A DNA stretch of 64,000 bases from Clostridium sp. (GCA_023664325.1 JAMPFS010000011.1:1-64000); one strand, 5' to 3'. Counted from the first letter of the stretch, positions 1 through 7,807 are shown. A program made the numbers and translations. The notes: generated by a model from the letters alone, not told the origin.

Positions 1-449
1 AAAATCCGATAATAGCGAAGTTTTTTGCAAATATTGGTTATGCGGATTCGCTTGGGTCTGGTGTGCGTAATTTGTATAAGTATACAAAAATCTATTCAAA
101 TGCGGAACCAGACATTGAGGAAGGTGATATTTTTAGGATATTGATACCAATAGATAATAGCAAAGTTGGTGGAAAGATATCAACGGATATTGAACATAAT
201 GGTGCCAACGAGCCTGAAAGTGAATTCAAAATAGATTCTGAATGGGCAATAGAAAAATTAACAGATGTAACGGAACGGAAGATCCTCGAATTGATAAAAA
301 CGAATCCTGAATATAAAACGACAGAACTTGCTGAAATTATTGGTATAAATAGAAAAACAGTCTCTTTGAGAATTAAGAAATTAAAAGAAAGAGGAATTAT
401 TGAAAGGATGGGTTCTGATAGAAAGGGATATTGGAAAATACTAATTTGA
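1..449 (+). CDS. AlbA_2/RecG-like ATP-binding transcriptional regulator, C-terminal part (5' end outside window)
   Basis: The open frame runs from the window edge (frame beginning at base 3) to a stop at 447-449, so only the C-terminal ~148 residues are visible. It opens with NPIIAKFF and GSGVRN, which resemble the end of the histidine-kinase-like ATPase domain found in Schlafen/AlbA_2-type putative DNA-binding proteins. The last ~60 residues form a winged helix-turn-helix (TTELAEIIGINRKTVSLRIKKL) and end in a GYWKI strand typical of the family. The GTG at 63 is not the true start because coding similarity continues upstream. It probably acts as an ATP-dependent DNA-binding regulator; its target is unknown. 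A remnant of a similar protein lies just downstream (470-583). Confidence 0.7.
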   Translation, partial: NPIIAKFFANIGYADSLGSGVRNLYKYTKIYSNAEPDIEEGDIFRILIPIDNSKVGGKISTDIEHNGANEPESEFKIDSEWAIEKLTDVTERKILELIKTNPEYKTTELAEIIGINRKTVSLRIKKLKERGIIERMGSDRKGYWKILI

Positions 450-469
450 TTTGTCGGTTACCTATAAGG

Positions 470-583
470 GTAATAGAAAAAGTAACAGAAGTAACAGAAA
501 AAGTAACAGAAGTAACAGAAAATAGCTGGTTTGAGATGAAAACTTATGCAGTAAAAAGTACTGTAAGCCATTATGTAGGTTGA
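470..583 (+). pseudogene. Remnant reading frame with VTEK-type repeats
   Basis: This short frame has no start codon. It reads (E)KVTEVTEKVTEVTEN and about 20 more codons to a TGA at 581-583. VTEK-rich linkers are familiar from AlbA_2-type ATP-binding proteins, ahead of their winged helix. Since the upstream gene already ends normally with its own winged helix, this looks like debris of a second related gene or a deletion scar. No ribosome site is visible. Confidence 0.35.
476..517 (+). repeat. Tandem repeat, two 21-bp units (KVTEVTE coding)
   Basis: Two perfect 21-bp copies (476-496 and 497-517) of a GAAAAAGTAACAGAAGTAAC-type unit, each encoding EKVTEVT in the frame of the remnant at 470-583. 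This kind of repeat can expand or contract by slippage. Too few units to be a CRISPR array, and there are no spacers. Confidence 0.7.
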
Positions 584-672
584 GTTACAGATTTTATTTT
601 TGGAGGAAAAAGTTGAGGAGAAACAGACTATCCATCTTCTTGCAAAGATTTGACGAATCGGAGGTGTTAAGA

Positions 673-1011
673 ATGTCTGACTTTAATAGGCTTGTGGAAC
701 TGACGGATGAAGAATTAGTATTGGATATTGATGGAGAATCTAAGAAACGACAAAACATGCAGATTGAGGATGAGTTTCAAAAAACAGGCAATTATTCAGA
801 TGATGAGTTAAGATTTGTTGTTTTTTGCATAGAAAGTCTTGCGGAGGATATGAATGTTGATCCGGTCATTGTGCATGATGCATTAACCGGGGAGAGTGAT
901 ATTGTGGATCAGTATATTATTCCTTGTTATGAAACGCTTCACACGCAAGGGAAAGAATATATTATTGAGAATCTAAAAGAAGTGATGGCGGAAAGAGGGA
1001 TTGCGTTATGA
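673..1011 (+). CDS. DUF3791-like protein (first small partner of the DUF3990 cassette)
   Basis: A 112-residue acidic protein. ATG 673 is chosen because GGAGG lies just upstream; the longer frame from TTG 580 has no ribosome site. The C-terminal half (FVVFCIESLAEDM, then DQYIIPCYETLHTQGKEYIIE) resembles DUF3791 proteins as I recall them, which flank DUF3990 genes in Clostridia. Its stop overlaps the next start by four bases (ATGA), so translation is probably coupled. The likely role is antitoxin or chaperone for the DUF3990 protein; this is inferred from context, not shown. It could also be a structural partner without toxin-antitoxin behaviour. Confidence 0.6.
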   Translation: MSDFNRLVELTDEELVLDIDGESKKRQNMQIEDEFQKTGNYSDDELRFVVFCIESLAEDMNVDPVIVHDALTGESDIVDQYIIPCYETLHTQGKEYIIENLKEVMAERGIAL

Positions 1012-1481
1012 GGGTATATCACGGTTCTTATGCAGAGGTAGCAAAACCGGATATCATACATTCGAGAAAAAAAGTTGATTTTGGTGTTGGATTTTATGTT
1101 ACACCGATTGAAGAACAGGCAAAGAATTGGTGTAAACAATATATACTTAGGAACAAACCTGGTATTGTGAGTGTATACAATTTCGACGAGAAGGCTTATG
1201 AAAAATGTCCTTCTGTACAGTATGAGTCCTATTCCGAGGAATGGTTGGATTTTGTTTTTGAATGCAGGAGAGGACAGGATAAATCTAACTATGAGATTGT
1301 AGCCGGTGGAGTTGCAAATGATAAGGTGTTTGACACAGTAGAATTATATTTTGAAGGAATTATTTCCAAGCAGGATGCTATTGGGAGACTGGCTTATGAA
1401 AAGCCTAATTTTCAAATATGTTTGAGAACGCAGAATGTGATAGATGAGTATCTTGTATTTGAAAGGAGCTATTCATTATGA
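1008..1481 (+). CDS. DUF3990 protein, putative ADP-ribosyltransferase-fold toxin
   Basis: A 157-residue protein matching DUF3990 as recalled. It opens with VYHGS (His5), followed by FGVGFYVT (Tyr30) and, near the end, DEYLVF (Glu147). This order and wording parallel the PARP/diphtheria-toxin-type ADP-ribosyltransferase triad H-Y-E (WHGS, GKGIYF, NEYIVY in PARPs), so an NAD-dependent transferase fold is plausible. There is no signal peptide, so it should act in the cytoplasm. It overlaps both neighbouring DUF3791-like genes by four bases. I infer a toxin held in check by one or both neighbours; target and activity are unknown. Confidence 0.65.
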   Translation: MRVYHGSYAEVAKPDIIHSRKKVDFGVGFYVTPIEEQAKNWCKQYILRNKPGIVSVYNFDEKAYEKCPSVQYESYSEEWLDFVFECRRGQDKSNYEIVAGGVANDKVFDTVELYFEGIISKQDAIGRLAYEKPNFQICLRTQNVIDEYLVFERSYSL

Positions 1482-1687
1482 AAGCGAATCGAACCTTGTT
1501 ACAGATAAAATATGCGAGGATAATTTCAGAATTTGCGAAGGAAAGTGGTTTGACTACGAAAGAGGCAATGGATTTTTTTTATCATTCAAAAGAATATGAG
1601 TTGATACGGGACGGGATATCTGATCTGCATTGTATGAGCACTGGGTACTTGGTGGAAGATTTGATGGAGGAAAAAGATGAGAGATAA
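1478..1687 (+). CDS. DUF3791-like small protein (second partner of the DUF3990 cassette)
   Basis: A 69-residue protein reading LLQIKYARIISEFA, EAMDFFYHS and DLHCMSTGYLVEDL, the pattern of short DUF3791-type proteins encoded beside DUF3990. AGGAG is located just ahead of ATG 1478, and the start overlaps the DUF3990 stop by four bases. The 3' end overlaps the barnase gene by 11 bases, and its terminal GGAGG also serves as the ribosome site of that gene. Likely an antitoxin or accessory subunit (inference from gene order). Confidence 0.65.
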   Translation: MKANRTLLQIKYARIISEFAKESGLTTKEAMDFFYHSKEYELIRDGISDLHCMSTGYLVEDLMEEKDER

Positions 1688-2777
1688 GCGGATTATAAAA
1701 CGGTTCATCTGCCTGTTGGCAGTGTTAGCTTTGATAAGCGGAATTTTTAATGATTTTACCATAGTTTCGGCAGCCCCTAAATTGAACAGGAAGTCTGCTA
1801 CATTGTGGGTTGGAGATACCATTAAGTTAAAGGTAAAGAATACAAGAAAAAGAATCAGATGGACATCCAACAAAAAATCAATTGCCACTGTTTCATCAAA
1901 GGGAACAGTTAAGGCAAAGAAGTCCGGTAAAGCAGTTATTACAGCAAACATCGGCAATAAAAAGTATAAATGCAAGGTTACAGTAAGAAAAACCAGTATT
2001 AGTAAAAAGTCGTTAACCATAGAACAGGGGGAAAGTACTTCCTTAACATTAAAGTATCCGAAAAAGAAGGTGACATGGTATTCCAGTGATGCGAGGATTG
2101 CCTATGCGGATGGAAAAAAGGTATATGCATGTTCTGCCGGAGAGGCGGTTATTACGGCAAAATGTAACGGAAAGTCATATTCCTGTAAAGTATATGTGCT
2201 GCCACGGACAGAGATTAGTGATGAAACGCTTACGATAGAATATGGAAAAAGCGCTGCTTTGATGCTTAAGAATCCTAAGGCGAAGGTTGCGTGGTATTCC
2301 AGTGATACGAGGATTGCTTATGCGGATGGGAATCAGGTATATGCAAAATCAGTCGGAGAAGCAGTCATTACGGCAAAATGTAACGGTAAATCTTATGTTT
2401 GTAATGTAAAAGTAGTTTCGGGAGAAACAGAAGAACTGACAGAAGATGGGATATATACAAGTAAAGATAAAGTAGCATGGTATATTAAAACATATGGAAG
2501 ATTACCAGGTAATTACATAACAAAGGAACAGGCAAAGGCATTAGGCTGGGAGGGTGGTTCCCTTCTTTCCTATGCGCCGTACAAGTGTATAGGGGGAGAC
2601 AGTTATTCCAATTATGAACAAACCTTACCTGTCAAAACAGGAAGAAAATATTATGAGTGTGATATCAATACGTTAGGCGCATTGCGAAGAGGCGCAGAGC
2701 GGTTAGTATATTCAAATGACGGACTAATTTATTATACGCCTGACCACTATAATACATTTATTAAATTATATGAATGA
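1677..2777 (+). CDS. Secreted barnase-type ribonuclease with three Ig-like (Big_2) repeats
   Basis: A 366-residue exported toxin. Residues 1-33 form a signal peptide (Arg/Lys start, hydrophobic core, VSA-A cut). Residues ~34-101, 104-174 and 178-247 are three Big_2-like beta-sandwich repeats; the last two are near duplicates (WYSSD.RIAYADG, GEAVITAKCNGKSY). Residues ~255-366 align by eye with barnase: LPGNYITKEQAKALGW, IGGD, then Glu327 (YECDIN), Arg342 (ERLVYS) and His357 (DHYNTF), equivalent to catalytic E73, R87 and H102. It should cleave RNA in competing cells, with the Ig repeats binding the wall or surface. It overlaps the upstream DUF3791-like gene and the downstream barstar gene, so it is the fourth member of the operon. 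Confidence 0.88.
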   Translation: MRDKRIIKRFICLLAVLALISGIFNDFTIVSAAPKLNRKSATLWVGDTIKLKVKNTRKRIRWTSNKKSIATVSSKGTVKAKKSGKAVITANIGNKKYKCKVTVRKTSISKKSLTIEQGESTSLTLKYPKKKVTWYSSDARIAYADGKKVYACSAGEAVITAKCNGKSYSCKVYVLPRTEISDETLTIEYGKSAALMLKNPKAKVAWYSSDTRIAYADGNQVYAKSVGEAVITAKCNGKSYVCNVKVVSGETEELTEDGIYTSKDKVAWYIKTYGRLPGNYITKEQAKALGWEGGSLLSYAPYKCIGGDSYSNYEQTLPVKTGRKYYECDINTLGALRRGAERLVYSNDGLIYYTPDHYNTFIKLYE

Positions 2778-2788
2778 GGTTAATGATC

Positions 2789-3055
2789 ATGAAAATAGTA
2801 TTGGATTTTGAAGGCATAAAGTCCAGAGAGGAATTACATCAATATTTAAAAGATGCATTGAGATTACCGGATTATTACGGAAATAATCTGGATGCCCTGC
2901 ACGATTGTATGGGGGAGAAAAAAGAAACATTTTGCATAAGCATATATCATTTTGCGGAATTAGAAAAAGAGCTGGGTGAATATGCCAGGAGGCTTATTCA
3001 GGTTTTGACCGATATGGAATCCAAAATTGAACTGTTTGGAAAGGACATATGTTAG
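2789..3055 (+). CDS. Barstar-family ribonuclease inhibitor (immunity protein)
   Basis: An 88-residue cytoplasmic protein matching barstar: LHQYLKDALRLPDYYGNNLDALHDC corresponds to the barnase-binding helix and loop, with the Tyr-Tyr-Gly and Asp residues that contact the RNase active site. Three in-frame ATGs exist (2774, 2783, 2789). I choose 2789 because GAGG at 2776-2779 lies nine bases upstream and MKIVLDFEG matches the usual barstar N-terminus; ATG 2774 overlaps the barnase stop and has no ribosome site of its own. It should neutralise the barnase encoded immediately upstream. Confidence 0.88.
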   Translation: MKIVLDFEGIKSREELHQYLKDALRLPDYYGNNLDALHDCMGEKKETFCISIYHFAELEKELGEYARRLIQVLTDMESKIELFGKDIC

Positions 3056-3106
3056 AAGAGAAAAAGATGCAGGAGGATTTTAAAGGCAGAAGGAGGGGCA
3101 GGGGAA

Positions 3107-4003
3107 ATGAAACCAGGAAATGTTTCTGTATATTATAATCCCGAATGGGGATATATCATTGCTTCGGGTACGACCATGAAAGATACCATAATCGGGGTGG
3201 TAGTGGATCCGGTCGATACGAAAAAGGCGGATGTTTCCGAGCAGGAATTAGGGGAGGCAGTCCTTGCAGGGCTGGAAAAATCCCGTGCGGCATTGCCGGT
3301 TGAAAGAGAACAGGTCGAAAAGTTTCATTTCTGGCATGTAACAGGAATCCGGAATTTTGCGGCATTCAGTAAAAAGTTTCAATGCGTAGAGGCAGAGGAA
3401 GAAAAGAAGGCATTAAAGCTTGTGCGGCTAAAAAGAGAATCGGATGGTTCCTATGTACGGATCAAAAACGATGCGGGAATTGAGGTGCCGGTATCTTCGT
3501 TACCGAAACGCATCGGGCAGCTGGTTTGTTATTTATTTCAGCAGGAGGAAGAAAGCAGCCCAAAGGATGGGGAGAAAGCTGCCTTTTTGTCCATCAACCA
3601 AAACAGGGTGGAATACAGCCTTCCCTCAGAGGATTTTATAGATGCCGGAGACGGGCATACAGATGCATACCAGATTTACCGGAGCGAAAAAGATGAGGGA
3701 AGCTATATTGCATTTTTCATTGATAACGGCTATTCAAAAATCAGCCGCCGGGGAATTAAGAAACGCTGGAAACAGATTTATGGCAGGATGAAGGAATATC
3801 ATTTTGAATGGAAAGAAGAGGGGCTGTTAAGGGCAGCGGCAAGTGCAAAAGCAGATAAGTCCAGTATAAACGCATATTTTTACCAGGATGGAGAAGATTT
3901 GCTGGAGATATTGACAGAGATCAGCAACAATATTGCAGAAGAGCAGCAGATGGAAATCGGGAAAGAAATGAAACGCATCGTGGAGTCGGTGTCAATCACA
4001 TAG
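3107..4003 (+). CDS. Unrecognised protein, possibly with an N-terminal CdiI/DUF1436-like immunity domain
   Basis: A 298-residue soluble protein with a good ribosome site (GGAGGGGCAGGGG) before ATG 3107. The first ~120 residues (EQELGEAVLAGLEKS, then HVTGIRNFAAFSKKF and a KLVRL strand) recall immunity proteins of contact-dependent inhibition systems, but the match is by eye and weak. The C-terminal ~150 residues are charged, with an RRGIKKRWKQ stretch, and I do not recognise them. It follows barstar by 51 bases in the same direction, and its place in a toxin/immunity cluster supports an immunity role without proving it. Confidence 0.4.
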   Translation: MKPGNVSVYYNPEWGYIIASGTTMKDTIIGVVVDPVDTKKADVSEQELGEAVLAGLEKSRAALPVEREQVEKFHFWHVTGIRNFAAFSKKFQCVEAEEEKKALKLVRLKRESDGSYVRIKNDAGIEVPVSSLPKRIGQLVCYLFQQEEESSPKDGEKAAFLSINQNRVEYSLPSEDFIDAGDGHTDAYQIYRSEKDEGSYIAFFIDNGYSKISRRGIKKRWKQIYGRMKEYHFEWKEEGLLRAAASAKADKSSINAYFYQDGEDLLEILTEISNNIAEEQQMEIGKEMKRIVESVSIT

Positions 4004-4031
4004 CTTTTCCTTTTAGAATATATCCATAGGT

Positions 4032-4088
4032 GATTGCGAAATATAAGCTTTTCAAGATGTCCGTTTTGGAAATTGGCAGTTTCGCAAT
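4032..4088. repeat. Nested inverted repeat element, copy A
   Basis: The outer arms ATTGCGAAA (4033-4041) and TTTCGCAAT (4080-4088) pair perfectly. An inner pair TTTTCAA/TTGGAAA nests inside with G-U pairing. The right part (TTTTGGAAATnGnnAGTTTnGC) recurs in the element at 62346-62401. It is located between the toxin/immunity block and the core genes. No T-run follows, so it is not a standard terminator. Confidence 0.5.
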
Positions 4089-4140
4089 TATCTAAATATG
4101 TCTAATAAGGGAAAAAACCAGAATTTTCGGGAGGCCAGGT

Positions 4141-5391
4141 ATGTCCAGGGTAATTGTAGCAGGCGGCGGCGCTGCCGGCATGATGGCGGCAGTTTTTGCA
4201 GCCAGAAACGGAAAAGAAGTCATATTAATCGAAAAGAATGAGAAATTGGGAAAGAAATTATTTATTACCGGAAAGGGCAGATGCAATTTTACGAATGCCT
4301 GTGATACAGAGGATTTGTTTGCCAATGTGGTGACAAATCCCAAATTTCTATATAGTGCATTTTATTCGTTCTCCAATCAGATGGTGATGGATTTTTTTGA
4401 AGAAATTGGCCTGCCCTATAAAGTAGAACGAGGAAACCGTGTGTTCCCGGCATCCGACCATTCTTCGGATGTCATCAAAGTATTGGAACGGGAGTTGAAA
4501 AGACAAAAGGTTGAGATTTTCTTAAACACAAAAGTCGAATCCCTGATTATCGAGAAAAATATCTGTAAAGGTGTCCGGCTTGCAGGCGGCGGTCGGAAAG
4601 AAGGGGAAAATGCGCCAGACAGATTATATGCGGACAGTGTTATCATTGCAACAGGCGGTATTTCTTATCCAAGAACCGGAGCATGCGGGGCTGGCTATGA
4701 TTTTGCCAAAAAAGCAGGGCATGCGGTGACCGACCGGCAGCCTTCTTTAGTACCAATTGAACTACAGGATGATTGCTGCCAGGAGCTTATGGGGATTTCC
4801 CTGAAAAATGTTTCGGCATCCATATATGCAGATGGAAAAAAGGTCTATTCCGAGTTTGGAGAGATGTTGTTTACCCATTTTGGCATCAGCGGCCCGATTA
4901 TCCTTAAAGCAAGCGCATATATCCATAAATATTTGGCAAAACCGCTTACGCTGGCGATTGATTTGAAGCCTGCGCTGGATGGGAAACAGTTAGATGAGAG
5001 GATTTTAAAAGATTTCCGGCTTTTCCAAAACAAACAGTTAAAGAACAGTCTGGATAAACTGCTTTTGCAGGCGCTGATTCCGGTGGTGATTGAAAAAAGC
5101 GGTTTGGACGGGGAGAAGAAAATCAATGCGCTGACAAAAGAAGAACGCATAAGGCTTGGTGAAACAATAAAGAACCTTTCCTTTACGGTTAAGGGGCTTC
5201 GGGGCTGGGATGAGGCGATTATTACCAAAGGCGGTGTCAATGTAAAGGAGATTGATCCCGGCACGATGGAGTCAAAGCTTACAGGGGGCTTGTATTTTGC
5301 GGGAGAGGTATTGGATGTGGATGCCCTGACAGGAGGATTTAATTTACAGATTGCATGGTCTACCGGCTATTTGGCGGGCAGCAGCAGTTAA
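4141..5391 (+). CDS. NAD(P)/FAD-dependent oxidoreductase, HI0933/BaiN family
   Basis: A 416-residue flavoprotein. The N-terminal dinucleotide-binding motif is GGGAAG at residues 8-13, followed by the family signature GKGRCNFTN (~44-52). The C-terminal FAD-contacting block GGLYFAGEVLDVDALTGGFNLQIAWSTG is clear, and length is normal. Members of this family include BaiN of bile-acid-converting Clostridia, but most have no proven substrate, so no symbol is assigned. A GGGAGG ribosome site precedes ATG 4141. It leads a run with the DUF3137 gene, cmk and ispH-S1, a common order in Lachnospiraceae. Confidence 0.9.
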   Translation: MSRVIVAGGGAAGMMAAVFAARNGKEVILIEKNEKLGKKLFITGKGRCNFTNACDTEDLFANVVTNPKFLYSAFYSFSNQMVMDFFEEIGLPYKVERGNRVFPASDHSSDVIKVLERELKRQKVEIFLNTKVESLIIEKNICKGVRLAGGGRKEGENAPDRLYADSVIIATGGISYPRTGACGAGYDFAKKAGHAVTDRQPSLVPIELQDDCCQELMGISLKNVSASIYADGKKVYSEFGEMLFTHFGISGPIILKASAYIHKYLAKPLTLAIDLKPALDGKQLDERILKDFRLFQNKQLKNSLDKLLLQALIPVVIEKSGLDGEKKINALTKEERIRLGETIKNLSFTVKGLRGWDEAIITKGGVNVKEIDPGTMESKLTGGLYFAGEVLDVDALTGGFNLQIAWSTGYLAGSSS

Positions 5392-5417
5392 AGGAAGGAT
5401 GGAGAAGGGAGGGAAAA

Positions 5418-7043
5418 ATGAGTAGGAGAGGAAAACAGGTTAGCGGAATTGAGATGGGATTTGTGATCTGTCAGGCATTTGCAGGGATGATGCTTTTGGG
5501 GATACTTTTTTCCTGTCTGGGGGCAGTCCTTAGTTTTCATGGCAGTGAAGATTACCTGCCGGTTGAGATAACGTATTCGGCGACGAGATCATATACGACG
5601 AGTGAGGGGCAGATACACTATAAAAATACCTATAGTTATATGGTAGACGGGCAGATATACAGAAAAGAAGAAACCTCTTTGGTAGAACGGGAACCGGGAA
5701 CGACAATTCAGCGCTATTATTGTCCGTCCAATCCCGATTATCTGTCCGAGTATTCCTCCCGGAAGGAATGGATTCTGGATATTCTTTCAGCATCCGGGCA
5801 TGTTGTTGTGCTTTTTGTGATTTTTGAAGCCCTTGCCATTTTCTATCTGGTCAAGGTGCGGAAAAAGAAACGTGAAATCGAGACTGCCAATACAGCTTAT
5901 GAAGAAAAAATCCGCCGTGACATGCAAAAGAACCGGGAGTTGTATAAAAATCTTGGGGTTCATATAGATGAACAAAAGCTGTTTATGGCATTGGAGCCTG
6001 TGCGGAAGCGGATTCGGAAAAACCAAAAGGCACTGGAACGGATGGACCGGCATGTCATGGCTATGGGGAATGGGCTGATCTTTATCCTGATGTATTCTTT
6101 AATTGTAGCCGTTGAACGACTTCAGGCAAACCGCATTCAAAACCAATTGGATACAGACCTTCGGGATTTTTATACAGACTATAAACGCAACATCGGGGAG
6201 CCGGTGCTGCGGCTTCTTTTGGAAGATGTGCAGTACAAACCGGGACAGGGCTTTTCTAAGGAAGAAATAATGGATTTTAAAGTATATGGGAACCGGCGTG
6301 CAAATTACCAGTCCGAAGATTATATTGAAGGTATTTATAAGGGCGTACACTACCGGCAGTCAGATGTGAAGATAGAACGGCCCCGGAATGAGAGCGAATT
6401 AAGTGCCATGACACAGGGGCTGACCGGCAGGATTTCCGTATATGATTTTAAGAAGGGACTTACCGGGGATATTTTGATTCGCTCACGGTTAAACAGTGAC
6501 GGCGTGATAGGCAATCTAACAAAGGTGAACATGGAAAATGTGGCATTCAATGAGAAATTTGAGGTATATGCGAAGAGTGCGCACATGGTCTTTTATCTGC
6601 TGACACCGCAGTTTATGGAATATCTGCTGGGGTTGGATTTTATGGGAAGCCTTGTCCTGCGTTTTACCGGCAATCAGGTTATTGTGCTTCGGAACCATAT
6701 TAGCGGTATCTTTGAGCCGGATTTGAAACGGCCGCTGGATATTCCGTATGAAATCGGCAAGAGTTATCAGGAACTGAAGGACATTCTGGATTTTATTGAT
6801 ATGTTAAATCTTGACAGGGTGGCAGAGGAAGCAAATGCAAGGGCGGCATATGGGGAGAATGTATCTTACGAGGAGCCGCAGGATGCAGAGGAAGAAAAAA
6901 CAGTCTACGGTGTGGTGGATCAGGAGGATTCCATATTCGGAGGACCGGATATGGAGAAACCGGAAGATGTTTCGCCGGAAGAACCGCTTTTTGCAAATCC
7001 AGTCAATAAACCGTCTACAAGCGGATTAAAACTTAAACTGTAA
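5418..7043 (+). CDS. DUF3137 membrane protein with DUF3592-like extracytoplasmic region
   Basis: A 541-residue protein. ATG 5418 is preferred over the longer frame from 5355 because GGGAGGG precedes it. Transmembrane segments lie at about 13-38, 125-147 and 213-233. Between the first two is a DUF3592-like beta domain (YSYMVDGQIY, then PGTTIQRYYCPSNP). Residues ~300-460 match DUF3137 (YRQSDV, FNEKFEVYAKSAHMVFYLLTP). The last ~80 residues are acidic and Pro/Glu-rich, probably disordered. Function is unknown; distant family members are linked to galanin-like or envelope roles only by annotation. It is located 26 bases after the flavoprotein gene and 32 before cmk, so is probably co-transcribed. 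Confidence 0.75.
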   Translation: MSRRGKQVSGIEMGFVICQAFAGMMLLGILFSCLGAVLSFHGSEDYLPVEITYSATRSYTTSEGQIHYKNTYSYMVDGQIYRKEETSLVEREPGTTIQRYYCPSNPDYLSEYSSRKEWILDILSASGHVVVLFVIFEALAIFYLVKVRKKKREIETANTAYEEKIRRDMQKNRELYKNLGVHIDEQKLFMALEPVRKRIRKNQKALERMDRHVMAMGNGLIFILMYSLIVAVERLQANRIQNQLDTDLRDFYTDYKRNIGEPVLRLLLEDVQYKPGQGFSKEEIMDFKVYGNRRANYQSEDYIEGIYKGVHYRQSDVKIERPRNESELSAMTQGLTGRISVYDFKKGLTGDILIRSRLNSDGVIGNLTKVNMENVAFNEKFEVYAKSAHMVFYLLTPQFMEYLLGLDFMGSLVLRFTGNQVIVLRNHISGIFEPDLKRPLDIPYEIGKSYQELKDILDFIDMLNLDRVAEEANARAAYGENVSYEEPQDAEEEKTVYGVVDQEDSIFGGPDMEKPEDVSPEEPLFANPVNKPSTSGLKLKL

Positions 7044-7075
7044 AATTACCAGATTATATAAAAGGAGATGAGAAT

Positions 7076-7744
7076 ATGGCAAGTATAGCAATTGACGGAC
7101 CTGCAGGCGCAGGGAAAAGCACGATAGCAAAAATGGTGGCAAAGAAATTAGGGTTTATCTATGTGGATACCGGAGCGCTTTACCGGGCGATTGCCCACTA
7201 TTTCGTAACAAACCGGATTGATATTGAAGATGAGGCGGCGCTTGCGAAGGCATGTGAGGGGATTGCCGTGGCGATTGAGTATGAGAAGGATGTGCAGCAG
7301 GTATATCTCAACGGAGAAAATGTAACGCCGTATCTGCGGACAGAGGAGACGGGAAATATGGCATCGAGGTCGTCGGCAAAACCGCCTGTCCGTGCCGCAT
7401 TACTGGATTTACAGCGGGATATGGCGAAGAAATATAACGTGGTAATGGACGGCAGGGATATCGGAACGATGGTGCTGCCGGATGCAGAGGTCAAGATTTA
7501 TTTAACAGCATCCTCTAAGGAACGGGCAAACCGGCGGTACAGGGAACTGGTGGAAAAGGGGGAGCAGCCGGATTTTGATAAAATCGAAGCGGATATTATC
7601 GAGCGGGATGAACGGGATATGAACCGTGCGATTGCCCCGTTAAAGCAGGCGGACGATGCCGTGCTGGTGGACAGTTCGGATATGAATATTGACGAGGTTG
7701 TGGAGGTTATTTTAACTAATGCCCGGGAAAGATTGCAGAGATAG
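7076..7744 (+). CDS. cmk: Cytidylate kinase
   Basis: A 222-residue P-loop kinase that phosphorylates CMP and dCMP for nucleic acid precursor supply. The P-loop GPAGAGKST spans residues 8-16. The family blocks VDTGALYRAIAHY, MDGRDIGTMVLPDAE and RANRRYRELVEKG follow in order, and length is typical. An AAGGAG site lies upstream of ATG 7076. It is located directly before ispH-S1, the cmk-ispH-rpsA neighbourhood known in many Clostridia. Confidence 0.96.
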   Translation: MASIAIDGPAGAGKSTIAKMVAKKLGFIYVDTGALYRAIAHYFVTNRIDIEDEAALAKACEGIAVAIEYEKDVQQVYLNGENVTPYLRTEETGNMASRSSAKPPVRAALLDLQRDMAKKYNVVMDGRDIGTMVLPDAEVKIYLTASSKERANRRYRELVEKGEQPDFDKIEADIIERDERDMNRAIAPLKQADDAVLVDSSDMNIDEVVEVILTNARERLQR

Positions 7745-7768
7745 CGCATTATAAATGCAGAATGAATG

Positions 7769-7783
7769 TTTTGCAGTGCAAAA
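7769..7783. other. Perfect 15-bp palindrome between cmk and ispH
   Basis: TTTTGCA-G-TGCAAAA is located 25 bases ahead of the ispH start. It could be an operator or a small RNA hairpin. No promoter elements are obvious around it, so function is uncertain. Confidence 0.3.
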
Positions 7784-7807
7784 AGATAATGAAGGATAGG
7801 GGAAAAG

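Noticed and set aside
1586..2020. Minus-strand frame of 144 codons opposite the barnase gene
   Set aside because: Hydrophobic low-complexity shadow of the Lys-rich Ig repeats; no ribosome site.
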